From NCBI GenBank assembly GCA_022821275.1, contig JAJEDY010000059.1, forward strand, positions 124,001-188,000: a stretch of 64,000 nucleotides of DNA. The letters run 5' to 3'. Source of the stretch: Candidatus Latescibacterota bacterium. GTDB taxonomy: Bacteria; Latescibacterota; UBA2968. The notes beneath the pieces are model-generated. The model saw nothing but the letters and a program-made list of their open reading frames with translations. It was not told where the DNA came from and ran no database searches. Of the stretch, positions 8,510-16,682 are shown one piece after another (position 1 is the first letter of the stretch; every line of letters begins with the position of its first letter). Both the position numbers and the translations under genes were made by a program.

Positions 8510-8740
8510 ATGAAAATTTCTTTAGACTTGCCAGATACGGCTGCGCTTGTTCGCCTTGACCAGGCATATTTCAGAGAAGTCCTGGTTGCAACACTCTACC
8601 ATATAGGAAAACTCTCCGAGAAAGAAGCGTGTCTCGCGCTCGGGATTTCCCGCCGTGCATTCGAGGAGTTGCTACCTCGATTCGGATTTTCCATTTTAGT
8701 TGATACGCCAGAGACTATAGATGTAGAACTGAATGCCTGA
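8510..8740 (+). CDS. UPF0175 family protein (antitoxin-like)
   Basis: A 76-residue protein. The start MKISLDLPDTAALV and the segment FREVLVATLYHIGKLSEKEACLALGISRRAFEELL, a helix-turn-helix, are characteristic of UPF0175. Family members are usually the antitoxin partner of DUF3368/PIN-like toxins, but no such toxin follows here. I start at ATG 8510 (CAAAGGG upstream) and not at 8465, which would run through the DUF433 gene. It follows the DUF433 gene by 16 bp and is probably co-transcribed with it. Confidence 0.75.
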   Translation: MKISLDLPDTAALVRLDQAYFREVLVATLYHIGKLSEKEACLALGISRRAFEELLPRFGFSILVDTPETIDVELNA

Positions 8741-8773
8741 GTGCGGGGAATTTGTCTAGTATAAATTAAAAAA

Positions 8774-8803
8774 ATGCATGAACGTATTACCATAAAAGGA
8801 TGA
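8774..8803 (+). pseudogene. Remnant of a second DUF433 gene start
   Basis: The bases around 8770-8800 closely copy the start of the DUF433 gene at 8305: M-Q-E-R-I-A-I there, M-H-E-R-I-T-I here, including the A-rich leader. The frame ends after nine codons. This suggests that a duplicated DUF433 gene was deleted or overwritten before the GIY-YIG gene. It is short, so chance cannot be excluded. Confidence 0.4.
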
Positions 8804-8807
8804 TCCA

Positions 8808-9626
8808 ATGTTAAAGATAGAAGTACAAGATATTATTCCTATTGATGATCCAACTCAATACAAATTGCACTTGGCCTGTCGTAATCGAGACGGGGTTAGT
8901 CCTCTTGATGAATATGTAGCTGATCCAAAACGTTGGGTTGGATGGAATGAGTCGAGAGGAAATAGAAATGATTGGACTAGAAAATTTGTATTCTCAGTAA
9001 TGGAATTTTACCCAAGATATGATTCTTGGCTTTTTGGTGGCATCTTTAGAGTTATTGCGCGACACGATGACCGCTACCAACTTGAAGAGTTAGAAAAATA
9101 TAAAAAGTTCGTTGGGCGAGTAATCCTATCATTTCACAGATATCAGGGATTGCAAGGGAGGGCTTATTATTTGGATCGTTACATCCAAAACTTTGAAGTA
9201 GTGGAAATTCTCCCATCCGTCTATCGTGGGGAAAGCTTCCCAGGCGTTGAAAATATATGTCATGATTTTCATATCTTGGAACCCATATTTAAATCTGAAC
9301 GGTCTGATTGGAAAGCTGCCTTGTCAAACATTAAAGGTGTTTATGTAATTTCGGATAAACACAATGGAAAACAATATGTCGGTTCGGCTTATAGTGACAC
9401 AGGGATTTGGTCAAGATGGGCATGTTATATATATACAGGACATGGATGGAATAATGAATTAACGGAACTTATTGAAACAAAAGGAACCACTTACGCCCGC
9501 GAAAACTTCCGATTTTCTCTTATAGAAATAATGCCTATGTCCGTTGACAAAAACACCGTTATCGCAAGGGAATCACATTGGAAAAAGGCACTGCTAAGCA
9601 TAGATCAAGGGTATAATCTCCAATAG
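8808..9626 (+). CDS. GIY-YIG nuclease family protein
   Basis: A 272-residue protein with an unrecognised N-terminal domain (~1-165) and a C-terminal GIY-YIG nuclease domain (~175-272). The core reads GVYVIS (177-182) and QYVGSA (189-194), with Arg203 in WSRW and Glu255 in ARESHWKKAL, matching the Tyr, Arg and Glu of the family's single-metal active site. The gene is clearly more AT-rich than its neighbours, which suggests transfer from elsewhere. It sits inside the repeat-flanked cassette between antitoxin-like genes and a toxin-antitoxin pair. Stand-alone proteins of this layout may be defence, homing or repair nucleases; I cannot choose between these. Confidence 0.75.
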   Translation: MLKIEVQDIIPIDDPTQYKLHLACRNRDGVSPLDEYVADPKRWVGWNESRGNRNDWTRKFVFSVMEFYPRYDSWLFGGIFRVIARHDDRYQLEELEKYKKFVGRVILSFHRYQGLQGRAYYLDRYIQNFEVVEILPSVYRGESFPGVENICHDFHILEPIFKSERSDWKAALSNIKGVYVISDKHNGKQYVGSAYSDTGIWSRWACYIYTGHGWNNELTELIETKGTTYARENFRFSLIEIMPMSVDKNTVIARESHWKKALLSIDQGYNLQ

Positions 9627-9670
9627 GACTGACAGTTTCACAATTAAAATAAAAAACATTTGGGAGAAAC

Positions 9671-9943
9671 ATGTTTATCAGCAGATTGGATTGGGATGAC
9701 TATCGCATTGACCATATTGCTCGACACGGTGTGGAACCCGATGAAGTCTGGGAAGTTTGTGGAGATCCATTACATTTAGCCCGTCGTCAAGGACACAACC
9801 GCTATCGGCTTTATGGACAGACAGCGGATGGGCGGTATCTATTTGTCGTCTTGGAACATCTTAGCGGTACAGTTTATAAGCCCATTACCGCTCGAGATAT
9901 GACCGACCGTGAAAAACAAAACTTCAGGAGGTTGAGAAAATGA
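9671..9943 (+). CDS. BrnT-like toxin
   Basis: A 90-residue protein resembling the BrnT family of RNase-fold toxins: LDWDDYRIDHIARHGVEPDEV matches the N-terminal helix with the conserved His and Gly, then RYRLYGQTADGRYLFVVLEH and the C-terminal KPITARDMTDREKQNF. BrnT inhibits translation in characterised systems; that role is inferred here. GGGAG precedes the ATG. The stop overlaps the start of the antitoxin gene by 4 bp. The toxin-first order is typical of BrnT/BrnA. Confidence 0.78.
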   Translation: MFISRLDWDDYRIDHIARHGVEPDEVWEVCGDPLHLARRQGHNRYRLYGQTADGRYLFVVLEHLSGTVYKPITARDMTDREKQNFRRLRK

Positions 9944-10203
9944 AAGAGTTACAAGTCCCAAAATTCGAGAGTTATGAAGAGGAAGCTACATTTTGGGATC
10001 AACTGGATACGGCTGATTTTATGGAAGATGATGGGGAATGGTTTCGCTTTGATACGCCGCACAAGCGAGCAGTTCGCGTTGCGATACTCCCTGAAATAGC
10101 AGAAGAACTCTGGCAGAGTGCCCAAGCACAAGGCGTATCGATTGAAACCCTGGTGAATGTCCGTTTAATTGAGCACATACGAGGGAAATCAGTTGCGAGT
10201 TAG
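9940..10203 (+). CDS. CopG-like antitoxin partner of the BrnT-like toxin
   Basis: An 87-residue protein. The start VPKFESYEEEATFWDQLDTADFM is the hallmark of the CopG-like antitoxin family (PF12441 type, P-x-F-x-x-x-x-E-E-x-x-F-W-D). It is followed by a ribbon-helix-helix region around RAVRVAILPEIAEELWQSAQAQG. It should neutralise the toxin encoded just upstream and autoregulate the pair. The final base of its TAG stop (10203) is also the first base of the right-hand direct repeat, so the cassette boundary falls exactly at the end of this gene. Confidence 0.75.
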   Translation: MKELQVPKFESYEEEATFWDQLDTADFMEDDGEWFRFDTPHKRAVRVAILPEIAEELWQSAQAQGVSIETLVNVRLIEHIRGKSVAS

Positions 10204-10408
10204 GCCGATATGTGCCGACCTCCAGGACCTATCGCTGGGGTTCCAAAACCGGCTCGAATCGGGGTGTAATCAATGACGTCGGCTTCATCGAATCTCCGAC
10301 AGGAACGATGGTGATTGCACTCTACAGTCTAAAACTCGGTGATCGCGTCACCGGCGAATGTGCGCTCTCTGAGATTACCAGGACCGCGATGCAAGTGACG
10401 GGCATGAT
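10203..10408 (+). repeat. Direct repeat, right copy
   Basis: Second copy of the 206 bp sequence at 8060-8265. It carries the KTG box and the rest of the C-terminal part of the class A-type hydrolase, with about ten differences. It is immediately followed by the ribosome binding site of the class C-type hydrolase gene. Confidence 0.85.
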
Positions 10409-10412
10409 CTGA
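10204..10412 (+). pseudogene. 5'-truncated serine hydrolase fragment
   Basis: Contains only the last ~68 codons of the class A-type hydrolase, from just before the KTG box to the stop, in an intact frame. It lacks SxxK and SDN and so cannot be an active enzyme. An in-frame ATG at 10212-10214 has no evident ribosome binding site. The frame is preserved and most differences from the intact copy are synonymous, so this end descends from a recently functional allele. It is most simply the displaced original 3' end, or a strain variant joined during assembly. Confidence 0.75.
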
Positions 10413-10426
10413 GGAAGAGGTGACCA

Positions 10427-11779
10427 ATGACAAATCACGAGTCACTTGAGGCAAAAGTCGATCGTGTATTCGCGGAATGGGACAGGCCAGACTCCCCTGG
10501 CGCGGCCCTGTCGGTTATCAAAAACGGCGAAATTATCTACAAACGCGGATACGGTATGGCGAATCTGGAATACGACATACCGATTGCGCCGACAACCATC
10601 TTCGACATTGCTTCGGTCTCCAAGCAATTTGCGGGCTTTGCCATCGCCACATTGTTACATGAAGGGAAACTTTCGCTGGATGACGACATTCGGATGCACT
10701 TGCCCGATGTCCCGGATTTTGGAACAAAAATAACGATTCGACATCTGGTGCATCACACGAGTGGATTGCGGGATTGGGTACAGGCACTCGTCATCGCGGG
10801 CGGAGAGATGGACGATGTGATTTCGTTCAAGCATATTTTGAAAATGGTAAGGCGCCAAAAAAAACTCAATTTCGAGCCTGGAACAGCGTTTTTATACTCC
10901 AATACGGGGTATAATCTGCTGGCAGAAATCGTCGAAACAATAACGGGAGATTCATTTCGCGAATGGACAGACGCCAACATCTTTAAGCCCCTCGCCATGA
11001 CCAGCACCCACTTTCACGATGACCACGAGATGATCGTGAAAAACCGGGCGTATTCCTATTTGTCCGTGAAAGATGATGGGTTCAAGAATGCCGTGAACAA
11101 CTTAACTGCTCTCGGTTCGAGTTCTCTCCATTCAACCGTGGAAGATCTGGCAAAGTGGATTCTGAACTTTGACGATGCACGAATAGGCGGACAGGCAGTG
11201 ATTGAGCAGATGCATCAACGGGGAGTTCTCAATAATGGGAAACAGATCTGTTACGCCTTCGGATTGGACATCGGCGAGTACAGAGCACTGAAAACGGTCG
11301 GCCACGGCGGATCATGGCGGGGATTTCGCAGCCATCTCATACGTTTTCCCGATCAGAAATTTGGCATTGTCATATTGTGCAACCTGGACACCTTTAACCC
11401 GCTTAATCTGGCGAGAAAAATCGCTGATCTCTATCTCGCTGATGTCCTTGCTCCCGAAGCACCCGAGCCGGATACCCAACCCCGTGAACGCACCGAGACG
11501 GAACCCCTATCACCAGAACAGTTGTCAGAATTCGAAGGCGATTATTACACAGAAGAACTCGATACGACCTATACCATTGGCGTGCGAGGAGACCAGCTCG
11601 TGGCGCAACACAGACGGCATGACGACATATCGCTAACCTGTGCCGGCGGTCATTTCGTCGGGGATGCGTGGTTTTTCCCAAAAATTCATTTTACGCGAGA
11701 CAATACGGGACAAGTTACAGGGTTCAGACTGACGGGAAACCGAGTCAAAAACTTGCGTTTCAAAAAAAAGACGCTTTAA
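10427..11779 (+). CDS. Class C beta-lactamase-fold serine hydrolase
   Basis: A 450-residue enzyme of the beta-lactamase/transpeptidase-like (PF00144) family. The nucleophile motif is S63-V-S-K66 in FDIASVSKQF, the Tyr motif is Y-S-N in FLYSNTGYN, and the third motif is HGG (VGHGGSWRGF) in place of KTG, as in many esterase or D-aminopeptidase relatives. After ~residue 345 there is an extra C-terminal beta-barrel-like domain of ~100 residues (YYTEELDTTYTIG). No signal peptide is seen. GAGGAAGAGGTG precedes the ATG. It lies directly after the truncated class A fragment, so in the ancestral order it probably followed the intact class A gene. Confidence 0.85.
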   Translation: MTNHESLEAKVDRVFAEWDRPDSPGAALSVIKNGEIIYKRGYGMANLEYDIPIAPTTIFDIASVSKQFAGFAIATLLHEGKLSLDDDIRMHLPDVPDFGTKITIRHLVHHTSGLRDWVQALVIAGGEMDDVISFKHILKMVRRQKKLNFEPGTAFLYSNTGYNLLAEIVETITGDSFREWTDANIFKPLAMTSTHFHDDHEMIVKNRAYSYLSVKDDGFKNAVNNLTALGSSSLHSTVEDLAKWILNFDDARIGGQAVIEQMHQRGVLNNGKQICYAFGLDIGEYRALKTVGHGGSWRGFRSHLIRFPDQKFGIVILCNLDTFNPLNLARKIADLYLADVLAPEAPEPDTQPRERTETEPLSPEQLSEFEGDYYTEELDTTYTIGVRGDQLVAQHRRHDDISLTCAGGHFVGDAWFFPKIHFTRDNTGQVTGFRLTGNRVKNLRFKKKTL

Positions 11780-11899
11780 TTGGGAACGAAGATGAATCCG
11801 GACAAGAAAATGTCCAAAACCAAACTGTTCTTGACAGAAGAGGGAATCGCATACATTCACGACAAAAGGTTTGGAAATCCCAAAGAGATTCGGATTCGC

Positions 11900-11928
11900 T
11901 TGTGCTCTTCTGAATTAAATTTTATACT
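11900..11928 (+). promoter_or_regulatory. Candidate sigma-70 promoter, near-leaderless
   Basis: TTGTGC at 11900-11905, exactly 17 bases, then TATACT at 11923-11928. The expected start near 11935 is only about five bases before the ATG at 11940, and no Shine-Dalgarno sequence is visible. Confidence 0.45.
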
Positions 11929-11939
11929 GAGATTGGACA

Positions 11940-12968
11940 ATGAGACCCATCATCTTCGAAGATGACCTTTCGCAACTGCTGGATCAATTTGAGCCATCGA
12001 TGCTATTCGAAGGCTCAACGGTCGATGAACTGGAGAGGTGGCAGGATCGATTTCGGTCAACAGTAGTGGAACTGTTGGGCCTTCGCCCGGAACGATCGGA
12101 CCTTTCTCTGGAATTCCTGACTGAAACGGATTGCGGGGACCATGTGCGCCATCGCATTCGCTACCAGACGGAGCTGGACGTATTCGTACCGGCTTATCTG
12201 CTCGTTCCCAAGGAGGTACAGAATCAGGTTCCGGGTCTCCTGTGCCTGCACGGACACAGCCAGTTTGGGAAAGATGGTGTCGCGGGGATCGACATTTCAC
12301 CCGAGCGGAAAGAAGAAATTGTTACGAAGGGATACAACTTCGGCCAGAAATTCGCACAGCAGGGCTACGTCACCCTGATGCCCGATCTACGTGGGTTTGG
12401 CGAACGACGGTCCAATTATCCAAATCCCCGGGTTGACTATTGCATGCGCAACTACCTTTGTGCAACGCTGATGGGCACAACTGTTGTGGCACTGCATCTG
12501 TGCGATCTACAGGCGGCACTCGATGTGCTTCAGTCCCTTGATTATATCGACAGTGAGATGCTTGGCTGTGCGGGGATTTCGCTCGGAGGTCGAATGACCA
12601 TGATGATCTCTGCTTTTGATTCACGGATCAAGATTGCTGTACCTTCGGGCTGTCTGAGCATGTACCAGGAACGTTATCAGGCTTTGAAGAAGTGCGGCGC
12701 ACAACTCATCCCGGGACTTCTCCAGTATGGAGATACTCCGGAAATCTTCTCTCTCATCGCTCCCCGCCCTATGGTGATTGAATGGGGGTTGGAGGATCGA
12801 CTGGCGCCACACGAATGGGCGGAGAGAGCCCTGGTCAGAGTGCGGAAGGCATATGAGGCAGCCGGCGCTTCGGATCGGTTGTTTATCGACCAATTTGATG
12901 GCGGACACCAGTTCAATATGAAAGTCGCCAGTGATGTCTTGAACAAATGGAGGAACGGTGGTCTTTGA
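11940..12968 (+). CDS. Alpha/beta hydrolase, dienelactone hydrolase / acetyl-xylan esterase-like
   Basis: A 342-residue hydrolase of the Abhydrolase_7-like group. The oxyanion region is LCLHGHSQFG (HGH at 104-106), the nucleophile is Ser214 in AGISLGG, the acid is probably Asp286 in GLEDRLAP, and the base is His323 in DGGHQF. Two other blocks, MPDLRGFGERRS and PRPMVIEWG, are typical of esterases that deacylate carbohydrates or small esters. There is no signal peptide, so it is probably cytoplasmic. A sigma-70-like promoter immediately upstream suggests that it starts a new transcription unit with the DUF3604-like genes downstream. Confidence 0.82.
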   Translation: MRPIIFEDDLSQLLDQFEPSMLFEGSTVDELERWQDRFRSTVVELLGLRPERSDLSLEFLTETDCGDHVRHRIRYQTELDVFVPAYLLVPKEVQNQVPGLLCLHGHSQFGKDGVAGIDISPERKEEIVTKGYNFGQKFAQQGYVTLMPDLRGFGERRSNYPNPRVDYCMRNYLCATLMGTTVVALHLCDLQAALDVLQSLDYIDSEMLGCAGISLGGRMTMMISAFDSRIKIAVPSGCLSMYQERYQALKKCGAQLIPGLLQYGDTPEIFSLIAPRPMVIEWGLEDRLAPHEWAERALVRVRKAYEAAGASDRLFIDQFDGGHQFNMKVASDVLNKWRNGGL

Positions 12969-13065
12969 TCCCATACCGAGTTGCAAATGAATCCCACCCC
13001 ACCGAATCTTGAACATGAACTTGTTCTGGCGCCGTGATTCATCGAACGGCTGTTGAGGAGAACCT

Positions 13066-15306
13066 ATGCCGAAATCACGAGTGCAGCGCGTCAGCATCAC
13101 AGTCCAACCTGTGCCGGGTAACGAGCCAGATGCGCTCGAGGTCGAATTTCACGGAAGTGACGGCTCACGGAGCTACGGACACGATCTGGAATTGCCCGCA
13201 GGCAAGTTGGGGATGTGGAAGATTACTGCCACCGTATCAGAAACCATAACTGCCGGCGGCGGTTTTCTTTTTCAGCGACACTCGTTTCTGTTCTCGCATC
13301 GAATTCAGGACTACAACCCAAAGGGACGTGATTTCGTCACTCTAAAAACCCAATGTGATGCGGTCTTACGCCTGATCGTCAATTCAGAAAATCAATCCCA
13401 CCGTCCGGGATTCGCCCAGGTGCTGGTTGATGAGGGTGAGATGAAGGCCGGTGATTCCTTCACCATTCAGATTGGCGATTCAAGCTATGGAGGCGCGGGG
13501 AGCGCCGTTTATGACGGAACGACTTTGGGTCGAATTATCGGTGCCGTGGATCGGATAGGGGATGGCGTCTATCGGGAACTGGTCTGCAACCCTTGTAGGA
13601 TTCACATCACATCCAATCCTGTGCCGACGCTGCTTCGGCTTCTGGGCCCGTCGATCGTTACGCCCGATGAGGCCTTTGCACTGCATCTGATGGCCTTCGA
13701 TGCAAGCCACAACATCTGCGAGCAATTTGAGGATCGAGTGGCCTTCTCTGGTCCGATTTCAGCGGTTGAGGGATTGCCCAAATCCATCTCGTTGGGCTCC
13801 AGTGACAGCGGGGTCGTGATTCTGGAAGACATTCGCATATCAGAACCCGGCCTTATCCGTCTGATCGCGGAAGACGAACGCCACGGTCTAAGGGCAGTGA
13901 GCAATCCCATCCTCTGCAAGGAACAGCACGACCGCCGTCTCCTCTGGGGAGATCTCCATTGCCACGGATGGGGCGACATTAGCATGTCGCTACTGGACGA
14001 CCCCACCTTCAAAATTCATCCCGAGCGGAGACACGAACAGTTGCGGAGAGTCGGCCGGCTGGACTTTGGGGCACCGGGACCGGCCGTTCCGCCAATCCAG
14101 GAGGATCGGCCAGATCTGTGGCGTGCCTATCAGCAAGCCTATCGGAACAACGATGAGCCGGGGACTTACGTCCCTTTTCTTGCTTCAGAGGTTCACCCGA
14201 GACCTGGAGGGGATCGGAACGTGATCTACCGTGAATGGACTGAAACCTATCCCCCCACCTTCTGCACTATGGACGAAGTGATGGCCGAATTTGGAGATCG
14301 GGAGGATGTGATCCTTGAAGCCCACATCGGAGGTGGTCCCCCCCAATGGTACAATTGTCGTCCCAGTCACGAGCCGCTTCTTGAGGTCGCCAGCGGGCAC
14401 GGCTGCTTTGAATGGGTGCTCCAATGGGCCCTGCGCTGTGGCTTTCGCCCGGCCGTTATTGGATCGGGGGACACCCATCTTGCTACGATGGGCGCTCCAA
14501 TCGCCGCCAAATCCTACTTCGGGAGGTGGCACAATGTTGGTTTGAACTTCCGAGACACCGGGTATGGGAACGGACCGATCGCCGCCGTTTGGACAGTGCG
14601 CTGCGAGCGTAACGAAATCTGGAAGGCGATTCGGGATCGGCGCACCTTCGCCACTACTGGGGCGCGCATCATCCTGACCGTGGATGTCAACGGATACCCT
14701 GCGGGCAGCGAGGCCAAAATCGCGGCTCCTGCTGAGATCACCATTTGCGCGCACGCCTGTGCTCCCGTGCAGCGAGTAGATCTGATTCGGAATGACCGTT
14801 GTCTCCACTCATGGCATCCCGATGCTCTCGATATAGATCTGACCTACACCGACGAGATTCCGCTGCGAGAGGGCGCCTATTACGTTCGTCTCCGCCAAGT
14901 TGACGGTGAATATGCCTGGTCCACGCCAATCTGGACCTTCTGTCCGGATGGATCTGAGCAAGATGACCTACCCAAGTGGAACGCGCACGAGCCTCTTGAT
15001 CTCACGAGCCTCAGGCCCAACCAGGCGGAGTCTTACGAAGCCGACCTGTACCGCTACCTGGAGACGGAAGAAGAGATCGATGAGTTTCACGATCTGACCC
15101 CTTTCGACGTAATCGAGGAGGTCACCGGAAAATGTGCGCTTTTTCTCGGATATTTTGGTTCCGGTCGAGATCCCATCAGTATTCGCTGGTATTTTGAATT
15201 CGACATGCCCAAAATCCATGTGGACTGGGGGTGGAGAGATTTTGGACTCCGGCCGACCCCTCCCAGAGTGGAGGAGCATATCCTGGAGTCTGGCGGGCAT
15301 CTCTGA
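13066..15306 (+). CDS. Large DUF3604/PHP-like metal-dependent protein, copy 1
   Basis: A 746-residue protein. The first ~290 residues are beta-rich and read like immunoglobulin-type domains. From ~290 there is a PHP-like metallohydrolase region: LLWGDLHCHGWGD (H-x-H), LASEVHPRPGGDRN, ILEAHIGGGPP, and GSGDTHLATMGAP (D-x-H), in the order of PHP/DUF3604 metal ligands. A beta-rich tail contains VQRVDLIRND and AYYVRLRQVDGEYAWS-P-W, as in DUF3604. There is no signal peptide. A paralogue of the same architecture follows at 16661, separated only by an aminotransferase gene. A hydrolytic role is inferred; the substrate is unknown. Confidence 0.75.
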   Translation: MPKSRVQRVSITVQPVPGNEPDALEVEFHGSDGSRSYGHDLELPAGKLGMWKITATVSETITAGGGFLFQRHSFLFSHRIQDYNPKGRDFVTLKTQCDAVLRLIVNSENQSHRPGFAQVLVDEGEMKAGDSFTIQIGDSSYGGAGSAVYDGTTLGRIIGAVDRIGDGVYRELVCNPCRIHITSNPVPTLLRLLGPSIVTPDEAFALHLMAFDASHNICEQFEDRVAFSGPISAVEGLPKSISLGSSDSGVVILEDIRISEPGLIRLIAEDERHGLRAVSNPILCKEQHDRRLLWGDLHCHGWGDISMSLLDDPTFKIHPERRHEQLRRVGRLDFGAPGPAVPPIQEDRPDLWRAYQQAYRNNDEPGTYVPFLASEVHPRPGGDRNVIYREWTETYPPTFCTMDEVMAEFGDREDVILEAHIGGGPPQWYNCRPSHEPLLEVASGHGCFEWVLQWALRCGFRPAVIGSGDTHLATMGAPIAAKSYFGRWHNVGLNFRDTGYGNGPIAAVWTVRCERNEIWKAIRDRRTFATTGARIILTVDVNGYPAGSEAKIAAPAEITICAHACAPVQRVDLIRNDRCLHSWHPDALDIDLTYTDEIPLREGAYYVRLRQVDGEYAWSTPIWTFCPDGSEQDDLPKWNAHEPLDLTSLRPNQAESYEADLYRYLETEEEIDEFHDLTPFDVIEEVTGKCALFLGYFGSGRDPISIRWYFEFDMPKIHVDWGWRDFGLRPTPPRVEEHILESGGHL

Positions 15307-15380
15307 CTTGAGTCTCTGCGTACAAAACAGACCGACTGGCTCTTGGGTCAAATTCTGGCACTGGAAAACAGGAGAATATC

Positions 15381-16682
15381 ATGGCACAATCACTTCTGGC
15401 AATTGAAGGAGGCCCAAAGGCCGTTACGGCTCCGGTAGGAGATGAGTGGGAAAATATTGGGCCGCTTGAAAAGTCGTACGTGAACGAGGTCCTGGACGAT
15501 CCGAAAAAAGCCCGGGGACATCTCGAGCGCTTCGAATCTGATTTCAGCAAACTGGTAAAGACGCAGCACGCGATCTGTACGTGCAATGGAACCGCAGCTT
15601 TGCACTCGGCCATTTTTGCTGCGGGCGCCCGTGTTGGCAAAGAAGTGATCGTGCCATCAGTCACCTGGCATGCCACGATTTCACCCATCCTCCATTGCGG
15701 CGCAACACCCGTATTCTGCGAAGTAGATCCGAACACCTTCTGTGCGGATCCAGAAGATGTAAAACAACGAATCACAGACAGGACATGCGCGATTGTCGTC
15801 ACACACGTCTATGGGAATCCGGCGGATATGGATGGACTGCTGGACCTGATCGCCGGAACCGATATCAAGCTGATAGAAGACGCCTCTCACGCACACGGCG
15901 CGCTGTGGGATGGCAAGCCAGTGGGCGGCATTGGCCACATTGGATGCTTCAGTCTGCAGGGCAACAAGCCGGTTACGGGATTGGAGGCCGGGGTGGTGGT
16001 AACAGATGACGATGATCTCTTCGACCAGATGATGGCATTGGGACAGTACGGTCGTTGCGGGGAATCGTGGAAAACCGATCGGTTTAAGGGATTGCACAAC
16101 ATGGGCCTGGGCGTCAAATACAGGGCGAATCCCTTTGGTATCGCGATGGCTCGAGGACGGCTCGAACGCCTGTCAGAGCTCAACGAAAAGCGCCGAAAGT
16201 GGTTTGCTCAAATGGACGAGCTTCTCGAGAATGTAGAGGGGGTTGAGACTCAGAAGGTCTATCCAAAGGCTACCCGCGGCGGTCTCCTGTTGTATGCGGG
16301 TTTGATCGATCCCAAAGTCTATGGTGTGCCCGTGTCGAAGGTTCTGGAAGCGCTGGTAGCCGAAGGGGTGCGGACAAAACCGGAAATAACGCCTTACGGG
16401 TATGGTGTGATGCATCTGGAGTCACTGTTCAACGATTTCTCATTCGAGGACCTTGGGGGCCCCTGGGGATATCTTCCAGATAACGCGAGGAAACCGTATC
16501 GACCGGGCAGCCTGCCGATCAGCGAACGGATACATGCCACATGCTTCTGGCTATCTACCCCTGTAGATCCCGATCCGATCTGGGTCGAACAAACGGCAGA
16601 GGCATTTCAAAAGGTATATGACAACCGTTCACGGCTTTCTGAATTAATGGATGATACCGTATGTCAAAAAGCACTCGCATAG
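15381..16682 (+). CDS. DegT/DnrJ/EryC1/StrS family PLP-dependent aminotransferase
   Basis: A 433-residue sugar-aminotransferase-family protein. The PLP lysine is probably Lys196 in CFSLQGNKPVTGLEAGVV, and the cofactor-binding LIEDASHAHGA (Asp167, His170) precedes it. CTCNGTAALHSAIFAAG is the phosphate-binding loop. Family members transaminate keto sugars (for example in amino-sugar or antibiotic biosynthesis), or are dehydratases when the Lys is His, which is not the case here. The gene sits between the two DUF3604-like paralogues and overlaps the second one by 22 bp, so all three are probably translated together. GGAG lies upstream of the ATG. Confidence 0.88.
   Translation: MAQSLLAIEGGPKAVTAPVGDEWENIGPLEKSYVNEVLDDPKKARGHLERFESDFSKLVKTQHAICTCNGTAALHSAIFAAGARVGKEVIVPSVTWHATISPILHCGATPVFCEVDPNTFCADPEDVKQRITDRTCAIVVTHVYGNPADMDGLLDLIAGTDIKLIEDASHAHGALWDGKPVGGIGHIGCFSLQGNKPVTGLEAGVVVTDDDDLFDQMMALGQYGRCGESWKTDRFKGLHNMGLGVKYRANPFGIAMARGRLERLSELNEKRRKWFAQMDELLENVEGVETQKVYPKATRGGLLLYAGLIDPKVYGVPVSKVLEALVAEGVRTKPEITPYGYGVMHLESLFNDFSFEDLGGPWGYLPDNARKPYRPGSLPISERIHATCFWLSTPVDPDPIWVEQTAEAFQKVYDNRSRLSELMDDTVCQKALA

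Noticed and set aside
10212-10412. 66-codon frame as an independent small gene
   Set aside because: It is nearly identical to the end of the hydrolase gene at 7478-8269 and lacks the catalytic motifs; treated as a truncated copy.
11780-11965. Short frame between the class C hydrolase and the alpha/beta hydrolase
   Set aside because: Starts at a TTG without a ribosome binding site, runs into the next gene, and contains a good candidate promoter; no family resemblance.
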